Positions 41,342 to 50,555 of a stretch of 64,000 nt of DNA are shown here, piece after piece. Location: contig DATFRO010000108.1 in the NCBI GenBank assembly GCA_035263105.1, positions 114,464-178,463 on the forward strand, given 5' to 3'. Within the stretch, counting starts at the first letter, position 1; every line of letters starts with the position of its first letter. The position numbers were made by a program, and so were the translations under genes. The notes below the pieces were generated by a model. That model had not been told where the DNA came from. It ran no database searches and was given only the letters and a program-made list of their open reading frames with translations. Source of the stretch: DATBVX01 sp035263105. Its GTDB lineage: Bacteria > Pseudomonadota > Gammaproteobacteria > Steroidobacterales > Steroidobacteraceae.

Positions 41342-42988
41342 TCAGGTCGCGCTCTTCTCGGCGATCACGACGTCCGCATCGACGCAGCCATCCGCGTTCT
41401 CTTTCCCGAACACGTCCACGTGGTTTCCGACCACCAGGTCCGCGAACGTGCCGCGGTCGCTGCTGAAGTCGGTATCCGTGATGGTGATCAGGAAGATCGC
41501 CGTGCTATCGGCTACGTGCACGCAGCGATCACCAGAACCCGTCGACATGGTGAATGAAGTCGTCGCCGCATCGAGGGTGAGCAGGTCGCCGTGCAACACG
41601 GTCTCCTGGGTCGCGGCCTGCGTATCGACCACGATCAGCGAGGACTTGAGCGTGTCCGCCTCAGTGCTCGACAGCTGCAACACGCCGTCGACGCGCGCCG
41701 CCAGATCCACCTTGATGGCGTCCGTCGTCAGTTCCGTGCCGTCACGCCCGAAGATCCGGGTCGTGTCCTGCACCAGGGTGCTGATCACGGTGTCGGGTGC
41801 GAAGCCTTGCCCGGCGTCGACGCCCAAGTCGAAGCGCTTGGTTGTGGCATCCGGTGCGGTCTTGATCGTGCCCTTCACGCGCGCAAAGCTGCCCGGCGGT
41901 CCCGCTTCGATCACGACTGCTTCGAGGCGCAGGTCGCCGCCGTGGTGCCCGCTCATGCTCGCGCTGTTGCCGGAGCCGTTGCTCGGGGCCGGCATGCCGC
42001 CCATGGAACCCATGGTGCCCATGTTGCCCATGCCGCTGCTGTTGCCACTGCTCCCGCTGCCGCTGTTGTCCTCGCCCTGGTCGTCGTCGTCGTTGTCACC
42101 CTCTTCGTCGTCGTCCTGCTTGCTGATGCGCCCGATCGCAGTGACCGGGTCACCCGCTTTCAGGTCAGCGAACGTGACGGCGGTACCATCGGCGCCGAAC
42201 ACTGCAGTCTTGTCGTCCGTCGCAACCTCGACGCAGTGATTCCCCATGCGATCGTCGGAACCCGAGCTCGAGCGTGTCGTCGCCTCCGGCACGTTGCGCA
42301 CCAGGTCGCACAGCTGGAAGGTCAGCGCGGTCGCGTCGATCGTGCCGATCGTGCCCGCGACGCGCGCCAGACGACCGTTGAGGCTCTTCTGCAGCAGGCG
42401 CACGAAGATCACCGGCCGGAAGTTGACGCGGCCGCTCGCGCCGGCGCTCACGATCTGGATCGACTTCTGCATGTCGAAATCCAGCTCGAGCAGCAGGGTG
42501 TCCCCCGCCGACGCGCTCATCGAGTTCTGCAGGTTGAGATCGAGCTTGCCGTTGCCGGGCAGGTTCGGATGAACCCGCTCGACCACGTTGCCGGCCGCAT
42601 CGCGACGCACGAGCTCGAGGTCGCTCAACGTCAGCCGAATCTTCTGGAAGCTCCCCGGCGCCACGCTGGTCGAGAGCGCGAAGAGATCCGACGAGCTGTC
42701 GAGCTTGAGCAGGTCGATCGTGTTGCTGCCGCTGAAGACCGTCTGCGGCGAGCCACGGCCCATCAACGTAATGCCGGTGATGGTGGCGTTCGCTTCCGAG
42801 AACGATGTGCCAGGCGCATCCGTCAGGAGAACACCGACCGTGGCCTGGCCGCTCGGTGACGGCATTGGATTCGTCGGATCGGTGGAGTTCCCATCCATGC
42901 CGCCACCGCCGCTGCATGCGCCCAATGCCAGGAGCGCGAGCAGCGAGACGTGATACCCAAAGTGAAAGCGAAGTTTTGAAGGCAACAT
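41342..42988 (-). CDS. DUF4382/DUF5666-type lipoprotein with acidic linker
   Basis: The product is 548 aa. A lipoprotein signal peptide with lipobox LGAC (Cys25) is followed by a glycine spacer. Residues about 48-200 resemble DUF4382 (VGVLLTDAPGTSF, VAPGSFQKIRLTLSDLEL). The rest contains DUF5666-like strands (ARVAGTIGTIDATALTFQL, VTFADLKAGDPVTAIGR, FADLVVGNHVDVFGK). In the middle is a low-complexity segment: a run of about 20 Asp/Glu-rich residues followed by a Gly/Ser/Met/Asn-rich stretch. Exported surface or periplasmic protein of unknown function. Monocistronic; divergent from the permease gene. Confidence 0.75.
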   Translation of the reverse strand: MLPSKLRFHFGYHVSLLALLALGACSGGGGMDGNSTDPTNPMPSPSGQATVGVLLTDAPGTSFSEANATITGITLMGRGSPQTVFSGSNTIDLLKLDSSSDLFALSTSVAPGSFQKIRLTLSDLELVRRDAAGNVVERVHPNLPGNGKLDLNLQNSMSASAGDTLLLELDFDMQKSIQIVSAGASGRVNFRPVIFVRLLQKSLNGRLARVAGTIGTIDATALTFQLCDLVRNVPEATTRSSSGSDDRMGNHCVEVATDDKTAVFGADGTAVTFADLKAGDPVTAIGRISKQDDDEEGDNDDDDQGEDNSGSGSSGNSSGMGNMGTMGSMGGMPAPSNGSGNSASMSGHHGGDLRLEAVVIEAGPPGSFARVKGTIKTAPDATTKRFDLGVDAGQGFAPDTVISTLVQDTTRIFGRDGTELTTDAIKVDLAARVDGVLQLSSTEADTLKSSLIVVDTQAATQETVLHGDLLTLDAATTSFTMSTGSGDRCVHVADSTAIFLITITDTDFSSDRGTFADLVVGNHVDVFGKENADGCVDADVVIAEKSAT

Positions 42989-43105
42989 GCTAGTGCCCTC
43001 CTGTTGTGATTCTGACCCCCGGGAAAAGTAACGCGGCGATTCTAGTCTTCGCCCCGCGGAGTAGCGTAATGTCGCAGGAAACAGACATAACGCCAGGGGA
43101 AACGG

Positions 43106-44170
43106 ATGCCAACCCAGGACCAGTTCTACACGCGCGTCTTCGCGGTGGTCGCGATCACACTGCTGCTCGTGCTGCTGTGGCTGATCCTGCGCCCGCTCGC
43201 CGGCACGCTCGCGTGGGCATTGCTGCTCGCGTTCCTGTTACAACCGGTGCAAGCGCGCTTCACCAGCTGGTTTCACGGGCGCGCCGCCGCGTCTGCGCTC
43301 GTTCTCACGTTCGCTGCGCTGGTACTGTTTGTCGGCCCGCTCGCAGCACTCGTCGTGACGTTCGCGCGCCAGGCCGCATCGCTGGTCGAACGCTTGCAGC
43401 AGACTTACACGTTGAGCGACGTGAGCACTGCCTCGCTCGAGAACATTCCGCTCATCGGCCGCGCGTTGTCGTGGATCGAGAGCCACACGGTGCTCACCAC
43501 CGAGCAGCTGCGGGAGTGGCTCGTCAGCGGCGCGACCACGCTGCTACAGCATGTGGGCTCGGTCGGCAGCACGTTGTTCGTGGGCGCGCTCGGCAAGATG
43601 GTCGGCTTCGTGATGATGTTCTTCCTGCTGTTCTTCTTCCTGCGCGACGGCGCGCAGATGTCCACGCGGCTCACCGCCCTGGTGCCCATGTCGGAGGGCC
43701 GCAAGCACGCGCTCGCCGAGCAGCTCGGGGCCGTCACACGCGCGGTCGTGTTCGGAACGCTGCTCACCGGGTTGTTGCAAGGTGCGCTGCTGGGCATCGG
43801 CTTCGCCATCGTGCACCTGCCCTCGCCGGTCGTGTTCGCCGTGATCGCCGCGCTCCTGTCGTTGTTGCCGATGGGCGGCACCGCGCTGGTGTGGATCCCC
43901 GCCGTGCTCTACCTGCTCACGCAAGGCCGCTACGGTGCCGCGATCTTCCTGGCATTGTGGGGCTCGCTCCTCGTAGGACTCATGGACAACCTCCTGAAGC
44001 CGGTGCTCATCTCCGGGCGCGCCGAAGTGCCCACGCTGGCGGTGTTCCTCGGGGTCATCGGCGGCCTGTCGGCCTTCGGCCCGATCGGGATGTTCCTCGG
44101 GCCGGTGCTGCTCGCCATGACGATCGCGCTGCTGCGCTGGGCGGAGGAACATCGCTCCGTAAACGCCTGA
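43106..44170 (+). CDS. AI-2E transporter family membrane protein
   Basis: A 354-aa protein with seven to eight predicted transmembrane helices. It shows the AI-2E/PerM family layout: LRPLAGTLAWALLLAFLLQPV early, a soluble periplasmic-side segment with amphipathic helices, and the C-terminal signature LWGSLLVGLMDNLLKPVLIS followed by LGVIGGLSAFGPIGMFLGPVL. Members are putative exporters; some are Na+/H+ antiporters and TqsA acts on AI-2. The substrate cannot be told from sequence. The gene is 47 bp upstream of uvrD. Confidence 0.87.
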   Translation: MPTQDQFYTRVFAVVAITLLLVLLWLILRPLAGTLAWALLLAFLLQPVQARFTSWFHGRAAASALVLTFAALVLFVGPLAALVVTFARQAASLVERLQQTYTLSDVSTASLENIPLIGRALSWIESHTVLTTEQLREWLVSGATTLLQHVGSVGSTLFVGALGKMVGFVMMFFLLFFFLRDGAQMSTRLTALVPMSEGRKHALAEQLGAVTRAVVFGTLLTGLLQGALLGIGFAIVHLPSPVVFAVIAALLSLLPMGGTALVWIPAVLYLLTQGRYGAAIFLALWGSLLVGLMDNLLKPVLISGRAEVPTLAVFLGVIGGLSAFGPIGMFLGPVLLAMTIALLRWAEEHRSVNA

Positions 44171-44199
44171 AAAGCGGCTCAAGTCGCGGCGACGCCGGG

Positions 44200-44208
44200 T
44201 GATAGAAT
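44200..44208 (+). promoter_or_regulatory. extended -10 element directly upstream of uvrD
   Basis: TGATAGAAT is an extended -10 (TGn then TAGAAT, 5/6). Transcription should begin at about 44214-44216, leaving almost no leader before the ATG at 44218; no ribosome site is visible. Confidence 0.4.
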
Positions 44209-44217
44209 GCGCGGCCC

Positions 44218-46377
44218 ATGGACGTCTCCTTCATCCTTGATCCGCTCAACGATGCGCAACGCGCCGCGGTCACCGCACCGCTCGCGCCGACACTCGTGCT
44301 CGCGGGTGCCGGCAGCGGCAAGACGCGCGTGCTCACGCACCGCGTCGCTTGGCTGATCCGCGTCGAGAACGTCTCGCCGCATGGCGTTCTCGCCGTCACA
44401 TTCACCAACAAGGCGGCCGGCGAGATGCGTGGACGCATCGAGTCGCTCCTCGGTATTCCAGGCTCGGCCATGTGGGTCGGGACTTTCCATGGTCTCGCGC
44501 ATCGCTTGTTACGCATGCATTGGCGCGAAGCGGGGCTCCAGCAGAACTTCCAGATCCTCGATGCCGAGGACCAGCTGCGCTTCGTGCGCAAGATACTCAA
44601 GGCACTGGAGCTCGACGAGGCGCGCTGGGTGCCGCGCGAGATCACGTGGTTCATCAACAAGCAGAAGGACGAGGGCAAGAGGCCCAAGCAGGTCGAGAAT
44701 CAGTACGGCGATCCGACGCAGCGCGAGCACATCCGCATCTACCAGGCCTATCAGGACGCGTGCGAGCGCGCGGGCGTCGTCGATTTCGCGGAGCTGCTGC
44801 TGCGCGCCTACGAAACGCTGCGCGATCGGCAGGAGCTCCTCGCGCACTATCGCGGGCGCTTTCGCCACCTGCTGGTGGATGAATTCCAGGACACGAACCT
44901 GATCCAGTACGCCTGGCTCAAGCTCCTGGCCGGCGATACAGGCGTACCGTTCGTCGTGGGCGATGACGATCAGTCGATCTACGGCTGGCGCGGCGCGCGC
45001 GCCGAGAACCTGCAGAAGTTCCAGCGCGACTACCCCGGCACGAAACTCTTCCGGCTGGAGCAGAACTATCGTTCGACGGCCACGATCCTCGCCGCCGCCA
45101 ACGCGCTCATCGCCAACAATTCGGAGCGGCTCGGCAAGAACCTGTGGACCAGCGGCGAGCAGGGCGCACCGATCCAGCTCTACGCCGCCTTCAACGAGCG
45201 CGACGAGGCGGATTTCGTCGTCAACCGCATTCGCGAGTGGGTGAAGCGCGGCAGCCAGCGGCGCGAGATCGCGATCCTGTATCGCTCCAACGCGCAGTCA
45301 CGCGTTTTTGAAGAAGCGTTTCTCAGCGCCAACATTCCCTACCGCGTCTACGGCGGCCTGCGGTTCTTCGAGCGCGCCGAGATCAAGGATGCGCTCGCCT
45401 ACCTGCGACTGACCGCCAACCGGGACGATGACACCTCCTTTGAACGCGTCGTGAACCTTCCGGCGCGCGGCATCGGCGCGCGCAGTATGGAGATCGTGCG
45501 TGAGTACGCGCGCGCCAACACGTGCTCCTTGTGGCGCGCCGCCGGCGCGTGCATGGCGGATGCGCTCGGCCCGAAAGCGGGCGTCGCGATGCACGGCTTC
45601 ATGACGTTGATCGAGCGCCTGGCGCAGCAGATCCGCAACCTCGAACTGCACGAGCAGGTCGATCACGTGATGCAGGCGAGTGGCCTGCTCGAGCACCATA
45701 AGAAGGAGAAGGGCGAGCGCGGCGAAGCGCGCGTCGACAACCTCCTGGAGCTCGTCAGTGCGGCACGCGGCTTCACGCAGGAGGCGGGCAGCGACATGAC
45801 GCCTATCAATGCGTTCCTGGCGCATGCGGCGCTCGAAGCGGGGGAAGGCCAGGCGGAGGCATGGCAGGATTGCGTGCAGATGATGACGCTGCATTCCGCC
45901 AAAGGACTCGAGTTTCCGCTCGTGTTCCTGTGCGGCATGGAGGACGGCCTGTTTCCGCACCAGCGCTCGCTCAATGAGCTCAAGGACATCGAAGAAGAGC
46001 GCCGGCTTTGCTACGTCGGCACCACCCGAGCGATGCGCGAGCTGGTCCTCACCTACGCCGAACAGCGCCGTTTGCACGGCATCGATGCGCTCGGCCAGGT
46101 GTCGCGCTTCGTCAACGAAATTCCCGACGAGCTGATCGAGGAAGTCCGGCCGCGCATCCAGATCTCGCGGCCGGTGCATTTTCGTGGCGCGAGCCTCCTC
46201 GAGGAGCCGGAGATTCCGGGCATGCGGCTCGGCCAGCGCGTGCGGCACGGCAAATTCGGCGAAGGCGTGGTCCTGAACTTCGAAGGCCAGGGGTCACACG
46301 CGCGCGTACAGGTGAACTTCGAACGCCAGGGCACCAAGTGGCTGATGGTCAGCTACGCCAACCTGGAGCTCATGTGA
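44218..46377 (+). CDS. uvrD: DNA helicase II (UvrD/PcrA-type)
   Basis: The product is 719 aa. Superfamily 1A helicase motifs in order: LNDAQRAAVTAP (Q motif), GAGSGKT at residues 30-36, FTNKAAGEMRGRI, DEFQDTN (motif II), DDDQSIYGWRGA (III), EQNYRST (IV), MTLHSAKGLEFP (V) and YVGTTRAM (VI). The C-terminal Tudor-like domain (GQRVRHGKFGEGVV) is intact, as in UvrD and PcrA. It acts in nucleotide excision and mismatch repair. The last bases overlap the GTG start of trkA. Confidence 0.95.
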   Translation: MDVSFILDPLNDAQRAAVTAPLAPTLVLAGAGSGKTRVLTHRVAWLIRVENVSPHGVLAVTFTNKAAGEMRGRIESLLGIPGSAMWVGTFHGLAHRLLRMHWREAGLQQNFQILDAEDQLRFVRKILKALELDEARWVPREITWFINKQKDEGKRPKQVENQYGDPTQREHIRIYQAYQDACERAGVVDFAELLLRAYETLRDRQELLAHYRGRFRHLLVDEFQDTNLIQYAWLKLLAGDTGVPFVVGDDDQSIYGWRGARAENLQKFQRDYPGTKLFRLEQNYRSTATILAAANALIANNSERLGKNLWTSGEQGAPIQLYAAFNERDEADFVVNRIREWVKRGSQRREIAILYRSNAQSRVFEEAFLSANIPYRVYGGLRFFERAEIKDALAYLRLTANRDDDTSFERVVNLPARGIGARSMEIVREYARANTCSLWRAAGACMADALGPKAGVAMHGFMTLIERLAQQIRNLELHEQVDHVMQASGLLEHHKKEKGERGEARVDNLLELVSAARGFTQEAGSDMTPINAFLAHAALEAGEGQAEAWQDCVQMMTLHSAKGLEFPLVFLCGMEDGLFPHQRSLNELKDIEEERRLCYVGTTRAMRELVLTYAEQRRLHGIDALGQVSRFVNEIPDELIEEVRPRIQISRPVHFRGASLLEEPEIPGMRLGQRVRHGKFGEGVVLNFEGQGSHARVQVNFERQGTKWLMVSYANLELM

Positions 46378-47750
46378 AGATCATCGTGCTCGGCGCCGGC
46401 CAGGTGGGCCGCACCGCCGCGTATCACCTCTCCCGCGAAGAAGCCAACGAAGTCACCGTCGTCGATCTCAGGGAAGAAGTCCTGCGCGACCTGCAGGATC
46501 GACTCGACATCCGCACCGTGAACGGTAACGCCGCCAGCCCCGCCGTGCTCGAGGCCGCGGGCGCCGCGGATGCGGAAATCATCGTGGCGCTGACCTCGAG
46601 CGACGAGGTGAACATGCTCGCGTGCCAGGTGGCGTTCACGCTCTATCGCACCCCCACCAAGATCGCCCGCATCCGCGCGCCCGAGTACTTCCAGCGCAAG
46701 GGCCTGTTCGCCGAAGGCGGGATCGCGGTCGACACCTGGATCAGCCCGGAGCAGCTGGTCACTGAGTACATCGAGCGCTTGATCCGCTACCCAGGCGCGC
46801 TGCAGGTCCTCGATTTCGCAGATGGCAAGGTGCGCCTGGTCGGCGTGCGTGCGCTGCGCGGCGGATTGCTCGTGGGCCAGCGCTTGCGTACCTTGCGCGA
46901 GCACATCCCGGGCACCGACGCGCGCGTGGCGGCGATCTACCGCAACGGCCAAAGCATCGTGCCGCAGGGCGACACCGTGGTGGAGAACGGCGATGAAGTT
47001 TTTTTCCTCGCCGCGCGCAAGGACCTGCGCCTGGTGATGAGCGAAATGCGCAAGGCCGAGGATCCTGCCAAGCGCGTGGTCATCGCCGGCGGCGGCAACA
47101 TCGGCTTCCGGCTCGCCAAGGCGCTCGAGGGCTACAACCAGGTGAAATTGATCGAGCGCGACACCCGGCGTGCGCGCCGCGTGGCTGAACTGCTCACCAA
47201 CACGATCGTGCTGAACGGCGATGCCGCCGACGAGGAGCTGCTGGTGGAGGAGAACATCGACAGCGCCGACGTCTTCTGTGCGCTCACCAATTCCGAGGAG
47301 GCGAACATCCTGTCGGCGATGCTCGCGAAGCGGCTCGGCGCGCACAAGGTGATGGCGCTGATCAACAAGCCGTCCTACGCCGAGCTCATGGAGAGCGGGC
47401 CGATCGACATCGCCATCTCGCCGCAGACGGTGACCATCGGGTCACTGCTGGCGCACGTGCGCCGCGGTGACGTGGTGCGCGTGCACAGCCTGCGCCGGGG
47501 CGCGGCCGAAGCGATCGAGGCGATCGCACACGGTGAGCCCGGGATTTCGCGCGTCGTCGGGCGCGCCATCGAAGATATCGACCTGCCCGAAGGCACCACC
47601 ATCGGCGCGATCGTGCGCGGCGATGAAGTGATCATCGCGCACCACGACACCGTGATCGAGGCGGACGATCACGTGATCCTGTTCCTCACCGACCGCAGGC
47701 ACATCGAGGCCGTCGAACGACTGTTCCAGACCGGCACCACCTTCACCTGA
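46374..47750 (+). CDS. trkA: Trk potassium uptake system NAD-binding subunit TrkA
   Basis: The product is 458 aa, the standard TrkA length, from a GTG at 46374 that overlaps the uvrD stop (gtga). It has duplicated RCK domains: the first Rossmann motif LGAGQVGRTAA at the N-terminus and the second AGGGNIGFRLA near residue 237, each followed by a TrkA-C domain. It binds NAD(H)/ATP and gates the TrkH channel. The much longer upstream frame runs antisense-like through uvrD and is rejected. Confidence 0.96.
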   Translation: MKIIVLGAGQVGRTAAYHLSREEANEVTVVDLREEVLRDLQDRLDIRTVNGNAASPAVLEAAGAADAEIIVALTSSDEVNMLACQVAFTLYRTPTKIARIRAPEYFQRKGLFAEGGIAVDTWISPEQLVTEYIERLIRYPGALQVLDFADGKVRLVGVRALRGGLLVGQRLRTLREHIPGTDARVAAIYRNGQSIVPQGDTVVENGDEVFFLAARKDLRLVMSEMRKAEDPAKRVVIAGGGNIGFRLAKALEGYNQVKLIERDTRRARRVAELLTNTIVLNGDAADEELLVEENIDSADVFCALTNSEEANILSAMLAKRLGAHKVMALINKPSYAELMESGPIDIAISPQTVTIGSLLAHVRRGDVVRVHSLRRGAAEAIEAIAHGEPGISRVVGRAIEDIDLPEGTTIGAIVRGDEVIIAHHDTVIEADDHVILFLTDRRHIEAVERLFQTGTTFT

Positions 47751-47759
47751 GGCAGGCGC

Positions 47760-49208
47760 GTGCTCGCCGTCTTCCATGTTCTCGGCCAGCTGCTGTCGAT
47801 CTTCGGTGCGGCGTTCCTGCTGCCGGTGCTCACCTCGCTGGTGTTCCGCGATGGCATGTGGCCGGATTTTCTGCTCGCCGGCCTGATCAGCAGCGGCGTC
47901 GGCGTCGTGATCTGGTCGAGCACGCGCCGCTTCAAGCGCGAGCTCAAGTCGCGCGACGGCTTCCTGCTGGTCACGCTCGCCTGGATGCTGGCGGCGGCGG
48001 CCGCGACGATCCCGCTGGTGCTCGCGATCCCGGGGCTCACGTTCACCGACGCTTATTTCGAGACCACCTCCGGACTCACCACGACCGGCGCGACGATTCT
48101 CTCCGGCATCGACACGCTCCCGCCTTCGATCAAGCTATGGCGTTGCGCGCTGCACTGGTTCGGCGGCATGGGCATCATCGTGCTGGCGCTCGCCGTGCTG
48201 CCGCTGCTCGGCGTCGGCGGCATGCAGCTCTACAAGGCCGAGTCCCCCACGGCGGTGAAGGATGCGAAGCTCACGCCGCGCATTACTGAGACCGCGAAGG
48301 CGTTGTGGCTCACCTACGGCGGGCTGACGGCGGCGTGCGTCGTGGCGCTCAAGCTGTGCGGCATCAGCTGGCTCGACGCGATCTGCCACGCGTTCTCGAC
48401 CATGGGGCTCGGCGGGTTTTCCAACTACGACGCCTCCGTCGCGCACTTCGGCTCGGCCGCGGTGGAGCTGGTGCTGATGGCATTCATGCTGATCGCGGCG
48501 ATGAACTTCGCGCGTCACTTCGTCGCGTTCCGACGCCTGTCCTTTGCGCCGTACGCCGCGGATCCGGAAGTCGGCCCGATGTTGCGCGTGATCGGCGCCA
48601 GCGTCGTCCTGCTGACCGCGATCGTATACGCGACGCACGCGTATCCGAACGTGTGGGTCACGCTGCGCCACACCGCGTTCGCCGTGGTCTCGATGGCGAC
48701 GACAACCGGCTTCGTGACGGAGAACTGGGAGCGATGGCCGCCGTTCGCCGGCTACTGGCTGCTGCTGCTCACCTGCATCGTGTGCAGCACGGGCTCGACC
48801 GGCGGTGGCATCAAGATGTTCCGCACGCTGCTGCTGTGGCGCCAGGCACAGCGTGAGTTACGCCTGATGGTGCATCCGCAGGCGGTCGAACCCATCCGCA
48901 TCGGCGGACAGGTGGTGCCGAACCGCATCGTCTATGCAGTGCTCGCATTTATTTTTCTCTACTTCATCACGGTCGTGACGCTGACCTTGACACTGCTGCT
49001 CTCCGGACTCGACTTCAGTTCCTCCATGTCCGCGGTGATCTCTTCGATCAACAACACCGGTCCCGGGCTCAACCGCATCAATCCTTCGACCAACTACGCC
49101 TCGCTCACCGATTTCCAGACCTGGATCTGCACGCTCGCGATGTTGCTCGGGCGCCTGGAGATCTTCAGCGTGCTGGTGCTGTTCACCCCGGCTTTCTGGC
49201 GCAAGTAG
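47760..49208 (+). CDS. trkH: Trk potassium uptake channel subunit TrkH
   Basis: The product is 482 aa from the GTG at 47760, 9 bp after trkA. A polytopic membrane protein with the four pore-loop repeats of the SKT family, recognisable at TTSGLTTTGATILSG, FSTMGLGGFSNYDAS, MATTTGFVTENW and SSINNTGPGLNRI. The GSTGGGIKMFR segment is also typical. With TrkA it forms a low-affinity K+ uptake system at the inner membrane. It forms an operon with trkA. Confidence 0.96.
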   Translation: MLAVFHVLGQLLSIFGAAFLLPVLTSLVFRDGMWPDFLLAGLISSGVGVVIWSSTRRFKRELKSRDGFLLVTLAWMLAAAAATIPLVLAIPGLTFTDAYFETTSGLTTTGATILSGIDTLPPSIKLWRCALHWFGGMGIIVLALAVLPLLGVGGMQLYKAESPTAVKDAKLTPRITETAKALWLTYGGLTAACVVALKLCGISWLDAICHAFSTMGLGGFSNYDASVAHFGSAAVELVLMAFMLIAAMNFARHFVAFRRLSFAPYAADPEVGPMLRVIGASVVLLTAIVYATHAYPNVWVTLRHTAFAVVSMATTTGFVTENWERWPPFAGYWLLLLTCIVCSTGSTGGGIKMFRTLLLWRQAQRELRLMVHPQAVEPIRIGGQVVPNRIVYAVLAFIFLYFITVVTLTLTLLLSGLDFSSSMSAVISSINNTGPGLNRINPSTNYASLTDFQTWICTLAMLLGRLEIFSVLVLFTPAFWRK

Positions 49209-49227
49209 GCGCGCCCCGAACCCCTTG

Positions 49228-49365
49228 CTACGAATTTAGTCGTAGAAATGGCCGGGTTCGTCCCCGGCGGACAGCGGGCCGTCCCAAAACTCCCCGGGCG
49301 CTGCGGAAATGCGGCAGAACCTTGCTGAAATTTTCACGTCTACTGTTGCCGGGATCAGACAGTAG
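49228..49365. promoter_or_regulatory. short dyads upstream of the LytS-type kinase gene
   Basis: The 189-bp gap after trkH holds several small inverted repeats: ctacga/tcgtag (49228-49245), ctactgt/acagtag (49340-49365) and ctacg/cgtag (49377-49394). It also holds GGGTTCGTC at 49254-49262, which matches 7 of 9 bases of the AlgR-type LytTR site CCGTTCGTC. These could be binding sites for the LytTR regulator encoded downstream; this is inference. Confidence 0.35.
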
Positions 49366-49397
49366 TGGCATGATCTCTACGGCAAGCTTCGTAGTTT

Positions 49398-50555
49398 ATG
49401 GCCATCACCGTAACCGCCCGATCGCTTCCAGCACCGTTCGCAGCGCCCATGTCGGTGGCGGCGACATGGCGACTTATTCTCGAAGTCACACTGCCTTTCT
49501 GGCTCTTCATGACCTGCGAGCGGGTCATCACCTACCTGCTCGCGAGCACCAGCAACCCGATGGTGATCATCGCCCCGCCGGACGTGCGGATCGGGCAGCA
49601 CCTGCTTCTCCTGCCCTTGTTGCTCATTTGCTACAGAGGCGCGCTGGCCGTCGGCTGGCCGCAAACGGGACGAACGGCAGCGTTATGGAAGCACCTGGGG
49701 CTCGCGGGGCTCTTCGCATTGGCGGCGCGCCCGGCGCTCGTGGTCCTGACGGCCTACTCGCGCGATGAGTGGAGCCTGCTGCACGAGCTGATCCAGTCGG
49801 AACTCGGCTCCTATGCGTGGGCCATGATGTGGCTGTCCTCGCTCGGGGACTTCCTGCTCTCGTACTGGTTCGGTCTCGCCCTGGTCGTCGGCGTCCGCAC
49901 TTACCGCGAGCTGCGGGACGAAAAGATCCTGGCGTCCAGGCTCCGGGACGAATGGACGCATTCGCGGCTTCAGGCCCTGCGCATGCAGCTCAACCCGCAC
50001 TTCCTGTTCAACACGCTGAATGCGGCTGTCGCGCTGGTGCGCAGCGACGCGGCCGCGGCCGAGCAGATCCTGGTGCGCCTCGGGGACCTGCTGCGCCGGA
50101 CGTTCCGTGACGGTGAATCGGACCAGCTGCCGCTCGCACGCGAGGCGGAGTTCGTGCGTCAGTATCTCGAGATCCAGTCGCTGCGCTTCACCGATCGGCT
50201 GGTCTTCGACGTGCAGGTCCCGCAGGCACTCGAGGACGCTCTGGTGCCCGGGCTCCTGCTGCAGCCGCTCGCCGAGAACGCGATCGTACACGGCGTCAAG
50301 AACGCGACCGACGTCGTGCACGTGCTCGTCAGTGCGCGCCGTGAGCGCGACGAACTCGTGATGGAAGTCGCCAACACGGCTTCGGCGCACCGACTGCTCA
50401 AGTCCAGCCGCGATGGCGTGGGCCTGGGCGCGACGCGCGAGCGGTTGCGGACGCTGTTCGGCGAGGCGCAGGAGCTCACGCTGAGCGCGCGCCCGGACGG
50501 CTCGGTCGTCGCGCGGGTGCGGATTCCTTACCTGCTGGCTGCCTCCGGCAGCTGA
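49398..50555 (+). CDS. LytS/YehU-type sensor histidine kinase
   Basis: The product is 385 aa. Four predicted transmembrane helices occupy residues about 20-170. Then comes a His_kinase (PF06580) domain with the phospho-acceptor His201 in QLNPHFLFNTLN, and a HATPase domain with LQPLAENAIVHGVKN (N box) and GVGLGATRERL (G box). There is no recognisable periplasmic ligand domain, so the membrane part is probably the sensor. The stop overlaps the start of the response regulator gene (tgatg), forming a classical two-component pair. The stimulus is unknown. Confidence 0.9.
   Translation: MAITVTARSLPAPFAAPMSVAATWRLILEVTLPFWLFMTCERVITYLLASTSNPMVIIAPPDVRIGQHLLLLPLLLICYRGALAVGWPQTGRTAALWKHLGLAGLFALAARPALVVLTAYSRDEWSLLHELIQSELGSYAWAMMWLSSLGDFLLSYWFGLALVVGVRTYRELRDEKILASRLRDEWTHSRLQALRMQLNPHFLFNTLNAAVALVRSDAAAAEQILVRLGDLLRRTFRDGESDQLPLAREAEFVRQYLEIQSLRFTDRLVFDVQVPQALEDALVPGLLLQPLAENAIVHGVKNATDVVHVLVSARRERDELVMEVANTASAHRLLKSSRDGVGLGATRERLRTLFGEAQELTLSARPDGSVVARVRIPYLLAASGS

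Noticed and set aside
46008..46373. Long N-terminal extension of trkA into uvrD
   Set aside because: It overlaps the conserved 3' part of uvrD out of frame; the GTG at 46374 gives the exact family length.
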